A DNA stretch of 64,000 nucleotides. Source: Parvularia atlantis. Lineage: Eukaryota > Opisthokonta > Rotosphaerida. The stretch covers positions 1 to 64,000 of the forward strand of contig CALSCO010000113.1 of NCBI GenBank assembly GCA_943704415.1, given 5' to 3'. Under the pieces are notes generated by a model, which did not search any database, was not told the origin of the DNA, and was given only the letters and a program-made list of their open reading frames with translations. This document shows positions 31,041 to 45,346 of the stretch, piece after piece. The stretch's first letter is position 1. The number at the start of each line of letters is the position of its first letter. The position numbers were made by a program, and so were the translations under genes.

Positions 31041-32601
31041 ATGGCAGCCATGCCGGCGCAGGTGGCGCGCGCCGAGGGCAATGTCGTGCGCCACACGCGG
31101 CCGGGCCTGCCGGTGGCCGTGCCGGGAGCTGCGCCAGCACCAACAGCAGCAGCAGCACCAGCAGCACCAGCAGCACCAGCAGCAGCGGCAGCAGCAGCAG
31201 CGACGCGTCCGACCGTCGTTCGCGTCAAGCGGCGGCGTGAGGAGGACCCGCTCGACACGCTCGGTAACGGCGAGCAGGCTGCGCGGCGCACGGCTGACGC
31301 GCCCGCGCGGCCGCACAGTGCTCAACGTCGGCGTCGCCAGCAAGACACTGCGCACCGTTGCCGACGGCGAGCCCGCGCCGCCCGCCGGCGACGTGCGCGT
31401 GTTCCGCCGCGCCGGCACGCTCGACGCCGCCGCCGGCCGCACCCGCGACGAGGCCGTGGCGCTGCAGCGGCGCATCTTCGCGCTCGTGCGCAAGGGACGC
31501 CAGGCCCGCCCCGCGGCCGGCGAGGCGCCGCCGAGCGCGCAGCAGCTGGACGAGGCGCGCCGCGCCCTCGCGCGCGACAAGTGGCAGGCCGCGGCGTCGG
31601 CCGCGCGCTACCGCCTCGTCAGCAGCCGGCGCCGCGCGGCGATGGACGCGGCCGGGCCGGTCGACGACAGCGAGGCCGAGGCGCTGTTCCGCCTGTACGA
31701 CGTCGAGCGCGACGACGACGACAACGACGACAAGTCCGTGCCGCAGCGGCCCGCGGCCTTGCCGATGCTCACGCCCATGCCCACGCCGACGCCGGACGTG
31801 CTGCTCTACAACCGCTCGCCGCTCGTGCGCGAGGCGATGGCGCCCGCACCGGCCGCACCCGCGGGCGACGAGTACGTGTACGACATGTACTACCTCGCGG
31901 GCGACGGGCTGTCGGCGGCCGGGCTGGGGCGCGTCGGCGCCGTGTATCGGCACGAGACGTTCGACGAGGAACTCGTGTTTGACGAGGACGACGAGGATGC
32001 GGGCGAGCGACGCAGCGAGTACGATGCCGAGGGCGACGAGGACTCGAACGCGGAGGACCACTACGCCAACGACTACCCGGACGAGGACTCGGACGCGTTC
32101 GACGACGATGTGGACGAGCTGGAGTTCGGCATGGTGTACGACGAGGCGGACGGCGACGGCGGCGGCCACGACGACGACGAAGACGACGACGACGACGACC
32201 TGCCGGTGCCGCGCGACGGACCGCGGGGCGCGAGTGGCGACGACGACGACGACGACGAGGACGACGAGGACAACGACGGTGACGAGGACGGCATGGACGG
32301 CGTGCCGCGTGCCAAGACGAGCGCGTCGTCTGTCTACGCGGGACTGAGCGCGCAGTCGCGGGCCACGCTGCGCGCGCTCCGCTCGGGGCTCGCGCGCCTC
32401 GGGCTCGACCCGAAGGCCGAGCGCGACCGCGAAGCCGCGGCGCGGCGGCGGCGCACGGGCGCGGTGGACGACGAGGGCGACAGCGAGGACGACGACGACG
32501 AGGAGGACGACGACGTCGACGTGTACGAGGAGCCGCGTCCGCCGGCCGTGGCCGACAAGCGCAGCGTGTTTGTGGTCGATGTTGAGCCCAGTGACGACTG
32601 A
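31041..32601 (+). CDS. IWR1/SLC7A6OS-like RNA polymerase II nuclear import adaptor
   Basis: The ATG at 31041 gives MAAMPAQVARAEGNVVRH. A poly-Ala tract encoded by a CAG-type repeat (about 31136-31200) precedes VVRVKRRREEDPLDTL, the conserved amino motif of Iwr1. A short intron joins it to a region ending RTVADGEPAPP and FRRAGTLDAA. The Iwr1 domain is clear: DEYVYDMYYLAGDG, FDEELVFDEDDEDAG, SNAEDHYANDYPDEDSDAF. Very long Asp/Glu runs follow, and the end is SVFVVDVEPSDD. Iwr1 binds assembled RNA polymerase II in the cytoplasm and directs its import. The acidic runs are longer than usual. The stop is 39 bp from the convergent ketoacyl-CoA reductase stop. Confidence 0.87.
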
Positions 32602-32640
32602 GCCGCACGCCGGCCGACACACAAATCAAGCGCCCGCCGC

Positions 32641-34994
<2,354 letters not shown>

Positions 34995-35010
34995 ACCACG
35001 CGAGGAGACG

Positions 35011-35012
<2 letters not shown>

Positions 35013-35044
<32 letters not shown>
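35013..35044. repeat. (GT)16 microsatellite
   Basis: Sixteen uninterrupted GT units lie just after the RAB6 stop, in its 3' UTR or the 85-bp gap to the next gene. Confidence 0.95.
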
Positions 35045-35045
<1 letters not shown>

Positions 35046-35079
35046 TTGAGACGAGTGAGCCACGCACGCCACTCTCAGC

Positions 35080-38000
35080 ATGGCGGCGGCTGCTCTCGCG
35101 CCGTCCTTCTGCTCCGCTCACGGCGTCGCGGCGCACGCGCGCACAGACACGCGGACGCGCGGCATGGCGCTCATGGCCGTCGCCGAGGTGGCGCTCGACC
35201 GCGACGAGCTGCTGCAGGCGATGCGGGTGCGCGCGCGCGCGCCACCGCCGTCGACGCGGCGCAACGGCCTGACCTTTGCCGAGCGCGCCGCACTGCAGGA
35301 GACGGTGCACCCTGACGGGCTGCGGTGGGTGCACGCCGTGCTGCGGCGGCTCGCGCGCGGCCCGCCTTCGCCGACCAACGCGACGGCGCCGGCCGCGGGT
35401 GACGCGGTCAAGCGGCCGCCCGGGCGCGAGTCGCCGCTGGACGACGTCGACTGGGTGCTGCTGTGCCAGACCGTGGTCGACAACGAGCACGCGGCGCACG
35501 CGGCCGCGCCGTCGACGCGTAGCGCCAACTCGCCGCGCGTCGCGGCCAGCGTGCAGCGCGCGCTCACGGCCCTGTCGGCCGCGCGCTTCGACCTGCCGCA
35601 GTCGGCGTGCTTCTCGGGTGGGACGCGCCTGGCCGACCCGATCATCGAGAGCTTTGGCGACGCCTTCGCGACCAACCCGACGTCGGCGCAGATCGTCCGC
35701 GGCATCTGGGTCATCCTCCAGACGCTCGAGTACCAGAAGAAGAAGATCCTCGTGCGCTACCCGGTCGAGGTCCTGCGCAACCTCAGCCCGTTCAAGCTCG
35801 CTCTGGCCATGCTCAGCAGCTCAACCCCGCCCACGGTCACGCCCGAGGAGGCCGAGGCGCGTCTCACAAAGTACACAACCGTGCAGCGCCACCTCGCCGA
35901 GCAGCTCGGCGGCGAGAAGGAGCTGATGCAGGTCGTGTGGCTGGCGCTCCTGCGCAACATTGCCAAGGTCAGCCTCGTCGACCGCGAGCGCGCCTACGTC
36001 GACGATAGCTTCCGCGCACGGCACGAGCGCTTCGCGCAGCAGCACCACCCGGACGACGAGGCCGCGCAGGAGGCCTGGCGCGAGCTGCAGGTCAAGTACG
36101 CCACCCGCGCGCTTCTCGGCCGCGACACGCTCGACGTGGCCATCCGCGAGATTGACCAACTCTTTGGCACGCTCGAGCACCGCGTCGAGAAGCGTTTCAA
36201 CGTGTTCTTCGACCAGGTCGTTCTGCCGTCGACCCAGTGCTACCACGACTTTGCCAAGCTCTACCTCGTTGAGCTCGTCGAGGCGCTCAAGTGCGAGCAC
36301 CCGGTCAACCTGGCCGACGTGCCCGAGAGCACCAACAAGGTGGGCGCGCTTTCGCACCGCATGGTGGCGTGCTCACTGAGCACGCGCCGTATAGAAACTG
36401 TTTGAGGAGTCGATCGTTTTTGTGGAGGAGACGCGCGCGCATGTGCACCTGAGCGCCAAGAACGTGCTGCGGCTGTACCAGCTCAACGTGGACCACTACG
36501 TCGCCAAGGGCGTGTTGGTATGCGCGCACGCGCTGAGCCGCGTGGCCGGCTGCTGAAACCGTGCGTGCGCGCAGATCCGCCAGGAGGCCGCGCTGCTCTC
36601 AGCCAAGTGGGCTCAGCAGGTCGCGCCGCTGCCCGCGGGCTCGATCATCGCGCGCGTCACGAGCGCCGCCAGCAACGAGTACAGCGACCGGCTCGCGTTC
36701 CTGGACCGCGAGGTCGACATGGCACGCGGCGACTTTGTGCGGGTGCGTGCGCCTGCTGCGTGCTGCTGCGTGCGGCACTGACGTTGTGTGGCAGAGCGTG
36801 CACGACATCCTGTCGGACAGCCGGGAGGTCGTGCGCACGCTCGTGCACTGCATCGAGCGGCTGCAGTTCATGGGCATGTGCCAGCACGACGTGCTCTACG
36901 ATCGGACCAGGGCCGCGATCGTGCAGGTATGCAGCGCCACACTGCTCACGCTGCGCTGCTGCTGCTCACGCGTCACGCAGGCCGAGAAGCTGATGGACGG
37001 CCTGGCAGACGAGGCGTGCAAGGTGTACTCGCCGGGCGCGATGGGCGGCACGCTGATTCTGTCCAACACGCTGCTGGACATGGTGCGCCGTGCAGCGGGT
37101 GCGGATGTCTGAGTGCTCATCCACGCTGCACGTTGCACTCAGCTGTACAAGCGGGTGCCGCCGTCCGAGCGTACCAACGGCGTGTCGGCCGCGTTGCTAA
37201 ACAACGGCACGGCGGGCAACGCCGGACCAACAACGAACGCGGCCAAGAAGAAGCGCAAGAAGCGGGGGCGGTCCGCGGCCGCCGGCGGTGCAAACGGTCT
37301 CGGTGGCTCGCACGATGGCGACGGAGACGACGACGACGACGGCGGGGACGACGGGTGCGCACGCGTGCTTGAGCATACCGCGCTCGCTCGCTTGCTGATG
37401 GCGACGACTCGTAAGGAAAACGGCCGAGGATGCCGCGGACGACGAGCCCGCGCTGTCGCCGCCGCACGTTAACGGAACACTGGCCGGCGACGTTGTCGTC
37501 TCGCCGCGCCGCCCCGCTGCGATGCTGTCGACGGCCTCGGGGGGTTTTGTCGGCGCACCAGCGGCCGACGCCAAGGCCGCCGGCGAGCAACCCGGCACGA
37601 TCACCAGCCGGCAGAAGCCGGCCGGGCTGCCGATCATCCCGCCGCCGGTGCCCACGCCCTCGCCCACGCTCGAGCTGCGCGGGTATCCGCGGATCGTCTG
37701 GCCCGTGCGTGGCGGCCGCGTGTGTGTGTGTGTGTCTGCGGCATGTGCTGATGTAGCACGCCAGCGGGAGGAGTCGACGCTACTCGAGCTCGTGCAGCAG
37801 CTGCGCTCGATCGCGTTCCAGTACCACGTCGAGCGGTCGATCCTGTTGAACGAGCTGCAGGTGCTGCGACAAGACAACCACCGGCTGCGACACCCGGACG
37901 AGGCGCCGACAGAGACGGTGTGCGCGCGGCAGCTGCGCCGTTCTTGGCCTCTGACGGCGACAACGCTGCAGCGGCCCGACGTGCCCGAGAGCGCCGACGA

Positions 38001-38248
38001 GCTGCGCGAGGAGCTGCTGGCGCTGCGCAGCCGCAACGCGGTGCTGCAAGTGCAGAACGCGCAGCTGACGACGATGCTCGAGGAGGACCGGCGCGGGATT
38101 GAGCGCCTCAAGGCGCGGCTGGACACGCTCGAGCAGACGCTGCACACACGCATGCGCCTCACCGGTGCCGCACCAGACCCCCAGTGGTGCGTGCGCGCCG
38201 TGCCTCTCTCGTGCGCCTCGCTGCTGCTGACCCGCGCCGCCGCGCAGA
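35080..38248 (+). CDS. Unrecognised large helical protein with C-terminal coiled coil
   Basis: The ATG at 35080 opens a ~1.26-kb first coding block, possibly with an intron at about 35227-35298. The protein is mostly helical: QIVRGIWVILQTLEYQKKK, KELMQVVWLALLRNIAKVSL, IREIDQLFGTLEHRVEKRF, FDQVVLPSTQCYHDFAKLY, VLRLYQLNVDHYVAKG, FLDREVDMARGDFVRSVHDI, VRTLVHCIERLQFMGMC. A lysine-rich KKKRKKRGR and an acidic run follow. Then come a Pro-rich linker and a coiled coil (LLELVQQLRSIAFQYHVERS, ELREELLALRSRNAVLQVQN). Splice-consistent joins place all parts in one frame. The stop would be a TGA formed across an exon junction (38185-38186/38248), giving the end AAPDPQ. I do not recognise the family. A vesicle-tethering or scaffold role is possible, but there is no motif to show it. 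Confidence 0.55.
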
Positions 38249-38309
38249 CACATGTATTGTGTGACGCCTCAAACACCAGCGTATCACCTCTGTTTCGCGC
38301 GCGTGTCAC

Positions 38310-39620
38310 ATGGCGACGCTCGGGCTGAGCACGCCGTGGACGTCGGGCGACGGCTGGGCCGGCGACGTGACGACGGCCGTGACGGCGCGGTGGGCCGCGG
38401 GCGCCGCCGACACGGTCCGCGCGCGACTGCAGGTTTCTGAACGCGCGCGCGATCGCCCTATGTGCTTAACTGTCGCCGCAGCTGGCGGTGCGCGTCGTGC
38501 GGCGCATGGCCAACGAGGAGGAGGACGGCGGCAGCGACGACGACGACGACGACGACGTGAAGGACGACGACGCGAAGGACGACGAGGGCGACGCGGACGG
38601 GCGGCAGGCGCACGAGCAGCGGCAGCGGCTGGCGGCGCGCGTGCGCTGTGCGGTCGCGCCCGATGGCAATCGCGCGCTGTGGCGCGACCTCGGCCTGATC
38701 CTCGCGCTCGACGACGAGGCCGCGCTCGCCGACCACGCCGACGCGTGGGTGCTCGCGGCCGGCCGGGCGCACCGCGAGGGCGCCGTCGTCGTGTCGCCCG
38801 TGGAGTTTGACGACGCCGTGGTGGCGATCGGTGCGTGGTATCGAGATTGCTGCTGCGTCCTCAGCCGCGCGCAGACGTCGAGCACACGACCCTCACGGCC
38901 TTTGCAGCGCGCGTCGGCACGTTCCTCCGGCAGTCAGAGCAGCAGCCGCAGCAGCCGGCGCAGCACCTCGCGGTCTACGACGTCTGTATGCGCGTGCGTG
39001 TGACAAAGGACGTCGGCGCGCCCGACCAGGCCGGTGCAGGGGCGAGCGGCTGCGCGACGGCTGCGCACGCTCACGCGCCGAGGTGCAGACGCGCAGCGCG
39101 TGACGAAGGACACGGTCGAGTCGCTGCGCCGCATCATCCGCACTACGCTGCTCTCGCACGCGCGCACGGTCGAGACGCGCATCCCCGACTGCTTTAGCGC
39201 GCGCATTATCGAGGTGGGCCCTTAGCGTCTGCGTGCGCGCCAGACAACGGGTTGACGCGAGGCCGCAGCAACTCGTCGCGGGCGAGCGCAGCCAGCTGTT
39301 GCGCAGCACTGTGCAGTCTCTGGCGCGCGTGTGCATCGGCTCGCACAGCACGGCGTTCTGCGCGCGCTGGGACGCGCTGCTGGCCTCGTGCAAGTGCGCC
39401 GTGACGGCAGTGCGCAACCAGCGAGCGTTAGCGTGTGCTCGGCTCACGTCTGGACTGCAGACGTGCCCGCTCGACCTGCGCCTGTTCAACCTGCTGCGAG
39501 TGCACATCCTGCGCAAGGTGTGTCTAGTGGGAGCTGTGCATGTGCGTGACTCACGCGGTGCAGGCTCTGCGGCACGCGGTGGCCATGCCGCCCGCGTACG
39601 AGGAGGAGGGCAGTGCGTGA
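38310..39620 (+). CDS. Unrecognised protein with an acidic insert
   Basis: The ATG at 38310 gives MATLGLSTPWTSGDGWAGDV. Exons continue with VRVVRRMANEEED, an Asp/Lys-rich insert, ALWRDLGLILALDDEAALAD, VSPVEFDDAVVAIGAWYRD, HTTLTAFAARVGTFLRQSE and LAVYDVCMRVRVTKD. Then come KDTVESLRRIIRTTLLSHAR, LLRSTVQSLARVCIGSHSTA, CPLDLRLFNLLRVHILRK and AVAMPPAYEEEGSA. Introns follow the local GTGCG...CAG pattern. No family motif is recognised. The start lies about 60 bp after the previous gene, so it could be a continuation of it if that stop is wrong. The span is fairly sure; the exon limits are not. Confidence 0.5.
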
Positions 39621-39652
39621 GCGCATTGTACACGGGGGAAAAGGAGAGAGCG

Positions 39653-42314
39653 CTACTGCACTGGCTCCGCGTCCTGGTCTGCTGCGTCCTGGTCTGCTGC
39701 GTCCTGGTCTGCTGCGTCCTGGTCTGCTGCGAAGTCGTCATGTTGCTCCTGCACGGCAGGTGCGGACTCGGGTACGGGCACGGGTTCGGAGAGCGGCTCG
39801 GACTGCTGCTCTACAGCCATCGGTTCACGGTCGGAGATGGCCACGGGCTCGGCCACGGAATCGGGGACGGCGGGCTCAGGCACGGGTTCAGGCTCGGCCA
39901 CGGGCACAGGCTCGTAGAAGGTCGTGGGCTCGGGTTCGGGCTCGTGCGGCGCAGGCGCGGGTGCGGGCGCGAGAACGGGTGCAGGCAGCGGTGCGGGCAC
40001 GGACATGGGCGCAGGTACAGGCGCCTGCTCGGTCTTGAACGTCATAATTGAGTCGTTCAGCGGCGCGTGCAGCCCGGCCATGTGCGCCGCGGCGCCCGGC
40101 GCAAAGGCGACCGAGTGCGTTGGCGAGTTGGACGAGGCGCGCTTGGTCTTGTCGTTGATCGGCGAGCGCTTGCTGCCGCTGCCAGGCGTTCCGTTCATGG
40201 TGCTGCCGCCGATGCCGCCCGACGGCTGGGCCAGCTGCTCGAGCGCGATCGTGGCGCGCTTGACCATGTCGGCGCTCTCTGGCCCGGTCTGCGTCGCGAT
40301 GAACGTCTGCAGCACCTGGGCCGTGCCGGCGTCGCGCAGCATGAGCGTGATGCCGTCGCTCGCTGTGCGCACAAGCTGTCAGCGTGCGTTACGCGGCAAC
40401 CGCGGCCGCCGCGCACCGTTCGCAAGCAGGTTATCGAGCGCGCGGATGATGTGGCGCAGCGTCTGCGTCCAGTGTGTGAGCGAAGCGAGGCGCAGGCGTG
40501 CAGGCGCACCTCCGGCACGTTGGTCTGGCCCAACTTGATGAGCAGCGGCAGGGCAACGGTGACGAGCTTGTCCTTGTTGGCCTCTGCGACGCGCTCGTGA
40601 GCGTGCAGCCGACGGCCAGCGCGACGGGCACGCACCGTAGAGCGCAAAATTGGCCAGGCCGCGCACGACGTGCCGCACGATGTCCGATCGGTCCGTCGCG
40701 CTCTCGGCCATGCGGCAGAAGGCCAGGAGCAGCCCGTCTGTGCCGATCAGCATGCTCTGGCTCTCGCCTGCATGTGCGCGCCTCCATCAGGCGGCCGGCC
40801 ACACGAGGGCGCACGGCACACCGTTCGTGGCGAGGTTTGCGATCGTGCACGCGATGTGCGAGAGCGTCTCGCGCACGCTGTCGGTCTTCATCACCTGCAG
40901 GATCGAGCGCATGCTGTTGCCACGCAAGATCTGCGCCTTGGACTTGTCTGCCGGGCAAACGCGCACGCGGCGCGTGATCAGCGCGTGGCGAGCTGGCACG
41001 CGCGCTTGTGTCTGCGGCGCACCGTTGCGCAGCGACAGGTACGCGAGCGACTTGGCCGCGTACTTGCGCACGTCGTCGTTGCGCGAGTTGAGCAGGCCCA
41101 CGAGGTACTCGAGCGCGCCCTTGCGGTCCTCGATGATCTTCAGCTGGTTCTTGTCTGTGCGCGCAGACTCTGTGAGGCCACACGCCGGACGGTCACACGC
41201 CGCGCGCACCGTGCGTCGAGATGTACGACAGCGTGCGCGCGGCCAGACCCTGCAGCGCCGCAACCTGCTCCTGCGGCGCACCGGGGCGCTCCTTGTGCGC
41301 GACATCGAGCAGCACGTGGATGCCCTTTTCCGTTGCGATCATGCCGCACGCGTCATCTGCGGAGCACGCGCGGGAGCGTGAGTGCACTAGTGGCACGCCG
41401 CGCCGCGCGCGCACCGGTCTTGGCAAAGTGGAACAGCGTGCGAACGGCGTTGGTGACGATGGCCACGTTGCGGATCGTCGTCGAGGCGCAGAGGCCAAAG
41501 AGGATCGGCAGCACGCCCTTGGTGATCATCGTGTTCTGGATAACGTCTGGCGCTCGACGCGTGAGCGCACAAGCGCCGCCGGTACGCGGTCGCACCGAAG
41601 CGCGCGAGCGTCTCGACGGCAGCCGTGGCGTCGACCAGAATCTCCTCGGGCGCGGTCGAGCACAGGTGCAGCAGCGCGTCAAGCCCGCCCATCGCGACCA
41701 GCTTTGATAACCCGTTCTCTGGCGTGCGGCGCCGTTGAGCTGCCGGTGCGGCGCGCAGGCGTGTGGCGGTGCACCCTTGTTGCCGTACTCGGCGAGGGCG
41801 CGCGCGCCCTGACACTGGAACGAGGCCACGTCCGAGACGACGTTTGCGATGATCTCGGCAATCTCGTGGCAGCCGCCGCACACGCGCTCGCGCTTGTCGT
41901 AGCCGAGCTGGGGCAGGAACACCTTGTGTCCGCAGCACTTGTTGCAGAAGATGAGCCCGCTGCGACCCGCGTCAGACAAGTGACGCGCGCGTGCGCTGTC
42001 CGACGCCGTGCGCACCATTGCCGGCAGTGGTGCTGTGCGTGGCAAGGGGGAGGCTTGGCATCAGAATACACACGCGCATGCGCCACAGCCCGCACGTGCG
42101 CGCACCCGGCGGTTGAACGTCGTGAACGCGCTCTGGCACTGCGTGCAGTCGCTCACGTCCTTGTCGCTGGCCCTGCAGCAGCACGCGGGGGCGCACGGCG
42201 GCACCCAAAACGGGCGTGAACAAACACGGCGCACGCGCTGCACACGCGGCACGCGCGGGCGACGCACCACGGTGGGCGCGTCAGCACAAACACCGGCCGC
42301 TCCGTGTCGCCCAT
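39653..42314 (-). CDS. FYVE-domain and armadillo-repeat protein
   Basis: The start MGDTERPVFVLTRPPW splices to ASDKDVSDCTQCQSAFTTFN, and two further introns join RR to HHCRQC and GLIFCNKCCGHKVFLPQLG, then RERVCGGC. This is a complete FYVE finger with the WxxD, RRHHCRxCG and RVC elements, which binds phosphatidylinositol 3-phosphate on endosomes. About six armadillo-like repeats follow, for example GLDALLHLCSTAPEEILVDA, GVLPILFGLCASTTIRNVAI, GIHVLLDVAHKER, GALEYLVGLLNSRNDDVRKY, SMRSILQVMKTDSVRETLSH and GLLLAFCRMAESATDRSDIV. The tail is Glu/Pro-rich and ends in four copies of AADQD. The layout suggests an endosomal scaffold. I do not know a named orthologue. Confidence 0.85.
39671..39730. repeat. 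Four perfect 15-bp tandem repeats coding for AADQD
   Basis: The unit gtcctggtctgctgc occurs four times without change. On the minus strand it encodes repeated Ala-Ala-Asp-Gln-Asp near the carboxy end of the FYVE-armadillo protein. Perfect identity suggests recent expansion, and the repeat is likely to be length-variable. Confidence 0.95.
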
Positions 42315-42468
42315 CGCTCGTCCTCCGTGCCGCGTGCGCGCTGCCGGCTGCGCGCGAGAGAGAGAGAGAGAGGCAGCGCGGCAGGGTCAGCGGCCACAGG
42401 AGCGCGCGTGTGGCCAGCAGCGGGTGGTCAGCGCCGCGCTTCTGGAATGCGCTGTGATATACTGTGAT

Positions 42469-45244
42469 TTACACACCGAGCGTGCGGAAGAAGTGCTCCG
42501 GTGAAGGCTCGCCGTCTGTGCACGGCCCGTCAGCAGCAGATGGGCGCACTCGATAGATGCCGCACCGAGCAGGTCGCGGAGCAGCTCGCGCGGGTCGCGC
42601 GATCCGCCCGGCGCCAGGATCGTCGCCCGGTAGCGCTCGCCCGCCTCGCGCGAAAATGGGTCGTCTGCAAACAGCTTGTGCCAGATGTGCGCGACGTAGA
42701 CTGCGCCATGCCGTTGCCCGTCAGCGATCGACACCACGTGCACCCGTGTGCACGCACCTTGGCACAGCAGGTACGAGTAGTAGCCCGCGCCGTAGCTGAC
42801 CAGGTGTGAGAAGTCCGTCTGCCACGCCGTCCCGGGCACATGCGGGATGCCGATGTAGCGCTCGTTCATGTCGGCCTGCGCCGCGCGCTCAGCACCGACC
42901 GACGTCGGTGCAGTGCGGAACACGCACGAGGATGTCAGTCGTCGACGACGGCAGCGGGTGCGGCCCGTGGTACTTGAGGTCGATCAGCGCGTAGATCGTC
43001 TGAAGTGCACAGCCGTCAGCACCGCCTGGTGCGCGTGGCATGCGCCACGTGCCTGCGTCTGCGTGTCGAGCGGCGCAAACATCTGGCGCGCTGCGATGTA
43101 CCGCCGGAACAGCGACTCGGGCAGGGGCTGCGACGGCAATGAGCGAGTGCAGTTGCGGACTGCCGATCGCGCGCACCTGGCCCGTGCGGTGGTGCTGTGC
43201 AAAGCGGCAGACGACGCGCGGGTCGCGCGCAAAGTGCTCCAGCAGGATCGACGGCGTCTCGACAAAGTCCATCTTGACGCGCGTGCCCGAGACCATGTGC
43301 AGCTCCGTCTGGCCAAGCTGCGCGCGCACACGCGGCGTGCGTGAGCGCACTGCCGGCTGCTGGCACGCGCGGCAGCGCACCATCGAGTGCAGCGCGTGGC
43401 CCATCTCGTGGAAGAGCGTCTCGACCTCGCTGTGTGCGAGGGTCGGGCCAAAGCTGCACAGCAGCACGACAATAGGCCGCTGCATCTCGCCGCTCGCGAG
43501 CCGCTTCGAGCTTGCGCGCACCGCCGCTCAGACACGCTGCTGCCGTGGGTGCACGAGCGCACGCACCACTGGATCGTGAAGTGCGCCGGCTGCGAGAACT
43601 TGGTCGCGCGCGGGCTAAAGTCGCAGTAGATGCGCCCGAGAACCTCGTCGCGATCCGTCTGGGCGCGCGCGCGTCGTCGTCGTCGTCGTTAGCACAGCGG
43701 GCCGGCGGAAGAGCACAGCGCGCGCACATCGACTACGTCGAACCGCGTGACGCCGTCGGCCCACACCTCGCCGGGAGCGGTCGGCGTTGCGCGCAGCTCC
43801 ACGCCAAAGAGGCTGCGCGTGAGCATGTCGAGACCAGCCTGCTCGCGACCCAGCATCAGCGCCCCGCTCCAGACCTGTGCAGCACCGCGCCGCACCATGC
43901 ACGAGCTCGGAGTGAAGTACGCCCGTAGCTCGTCGCTGCTGATGTCGCTCGCGCCGCGGTGCCGGACCGCGTTGACCCAGTACGGCCGGTCCCACTGCGC
44001 AAAGTGTTCAACCTCGCGCGGCCCGGGTGCGCTCAGCTTGGCGGCGTGCAATGTCGCGACGTTGCGCTGGCACTCGGGCCGCACCACGTCGGCCATGTTC
44101 TTGAGGAACGCCATCGCGGCACCTGCGCACGCAAGAGCGTCGGTGCAGTCCGATGACGGTGCAGAGAACGCGCGCACCTGGTGTCGCGAGCAGCTTGTCC
44201 GATAGGAACAGGGCCGCGTACGAGGGCTGGCCCACAAACTGCGCCAGCGCGTGCCGCCCCTGCAGCAGCTTGTCGAGCAGGCGCAGGCGCGCGGGGTCGG
44301 CCGCGTACGTGTGCTCGTACACGATCCGGCGCAGGCGCTCGCTCGGATGCATGAGCAGCTGCGCGCCGCACGTGGTGAGTGCGCGCACAGCGGGCAGCAG
44401 CAGCGGCCACGCACGCTCGACAACGTCTGCCGCGGCAGGTGAATGGTCGCGTTGGCGTGCACGGCATATTGGTCGCGCAGGTGCGGCGGCAGGTGCTGGG
44501 CCGCCTCGCGCGGCAGCGTCACCGGGCCGGCCGTCTTGGAGCTGAACTCGCGCCCGAGCCGGTGCAGCTCCTCAGCCATGCCCACGTAGCGCTGGCGCTG
44601 CTCATCGGGCAGCTGGCGGCGGCGCGGGTTCGGTGGTGCCACGCGTCGCTTCAGCCACGCACATGGATGCCGCTGTTGCGAAAGTCCGACTGCAGCGACA
44701 CGGCGCAGGCGAGCTCCTCACGCGACAGGCGGCGGCGCGAGTCCGGGCTCTCGAGCACGCGCTGGACGAGCTGCCCGAACAGACGCGATCAGCCGCGACG
44801 GTGCGCGCGCACACGTGCCGGCGCACGCGCACCGTGGCAAGGCCCGTGTGCACGTTGAGCGTCTGCAGCACCGTCGACATGCTCGTGAAGACCTGCTCGG
44901 CCACGGCGCCAAAGTGCCCGTCCGGGTGCGCGTGGCTGAGGAACTGCGCCAGGTCCGACACGCTCGTCGCGGCCTCGGACAGGTCGTCGAGCATGCGCAT
45001 CGTGTGCGGGCCGGGCGCGCGCGCGACGCCGTCGGCCAGCAGGCGGCCGGTCAGCTCGTCCACGCGCTGCCTGGCCTCGCCGGCCATGCGCAGCAGGTCG
45101 TCCACGCCGTGCAGGCCGGGCGTGCCAAACAGCCCCGTGCGCCTGCATGTTCAGCTCAGCGGCGCGCACGAGGAACGCGGTGCGCACGCACGCTGCTGTG
45201 GCAAGCGTGCGGCCTCTCGTTGACGCGAGCAAGAGCGGGCGCAT
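42469..45244 (-). CDS. MIPEP: Mitochondrial intermediate peptidase (M3 metallopeptidase)
   Basis: The start MRPLLLASTRGRTLATAA is a mitochondrial presequence. After the first intron comes RTGLFGTPGLHGVDDLLRMA, the family amino signature. Later blocks are DDLSEAATSVSDLAQFLSHA, MAEELHRLGREFSSKTAGPV, LGREQAGLDMLTRSLFGVEL and RIYCDFSPRATKFSQPAHFT. The zinc site is TLFHEMGHALHSMV (HExxH), then DFVETPSILLEHFARDPRVV, supplying the third ligand region, and YSYLLCQ...IWHKLFADDPFSRE. The final exon gives EPSPEHFFRTLGV. The enzyme removes octapeptides from imported precursors in the matrix. Many short introns (at least ten) are present. It is head-to-head with INO1. Confidence 0.92.
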
Positions 45245-45346
45245 GGCGCATGGCGAACTGCATTCGGTTTCCCACGCACTGCCCGACAGCCCCTGCTGCG
45301 CTGCGTCGCCACCGCCACCTGCTCAGCCGCCGCCGCCACCGCCCCA
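45245..45346. promoter_or_regulatory. 102-bp divergent region between MIPEP and INO1
   Basis: Two start codons on opposite strands are 102 bp apart, so a shared promoter is likely. The segment holds a run of CCGCC-type repeats (about 45328-45342). No TATA box is seen. Confidence 0.4.

Noticed and set aside
29172-31982. 936-codon plus-strand open frame across the DUF2332 gene and IWR1
   Set aside because: It is almost all Arg/Ala and overlaps two well-supported genes in other frames; high GC makes long stop-free shadows common.
39671-39730. CRISPR-like array
   Set aside because: The four 15-bp units are directly abutting with no spacers and are part of a coding region in a eukaryote.
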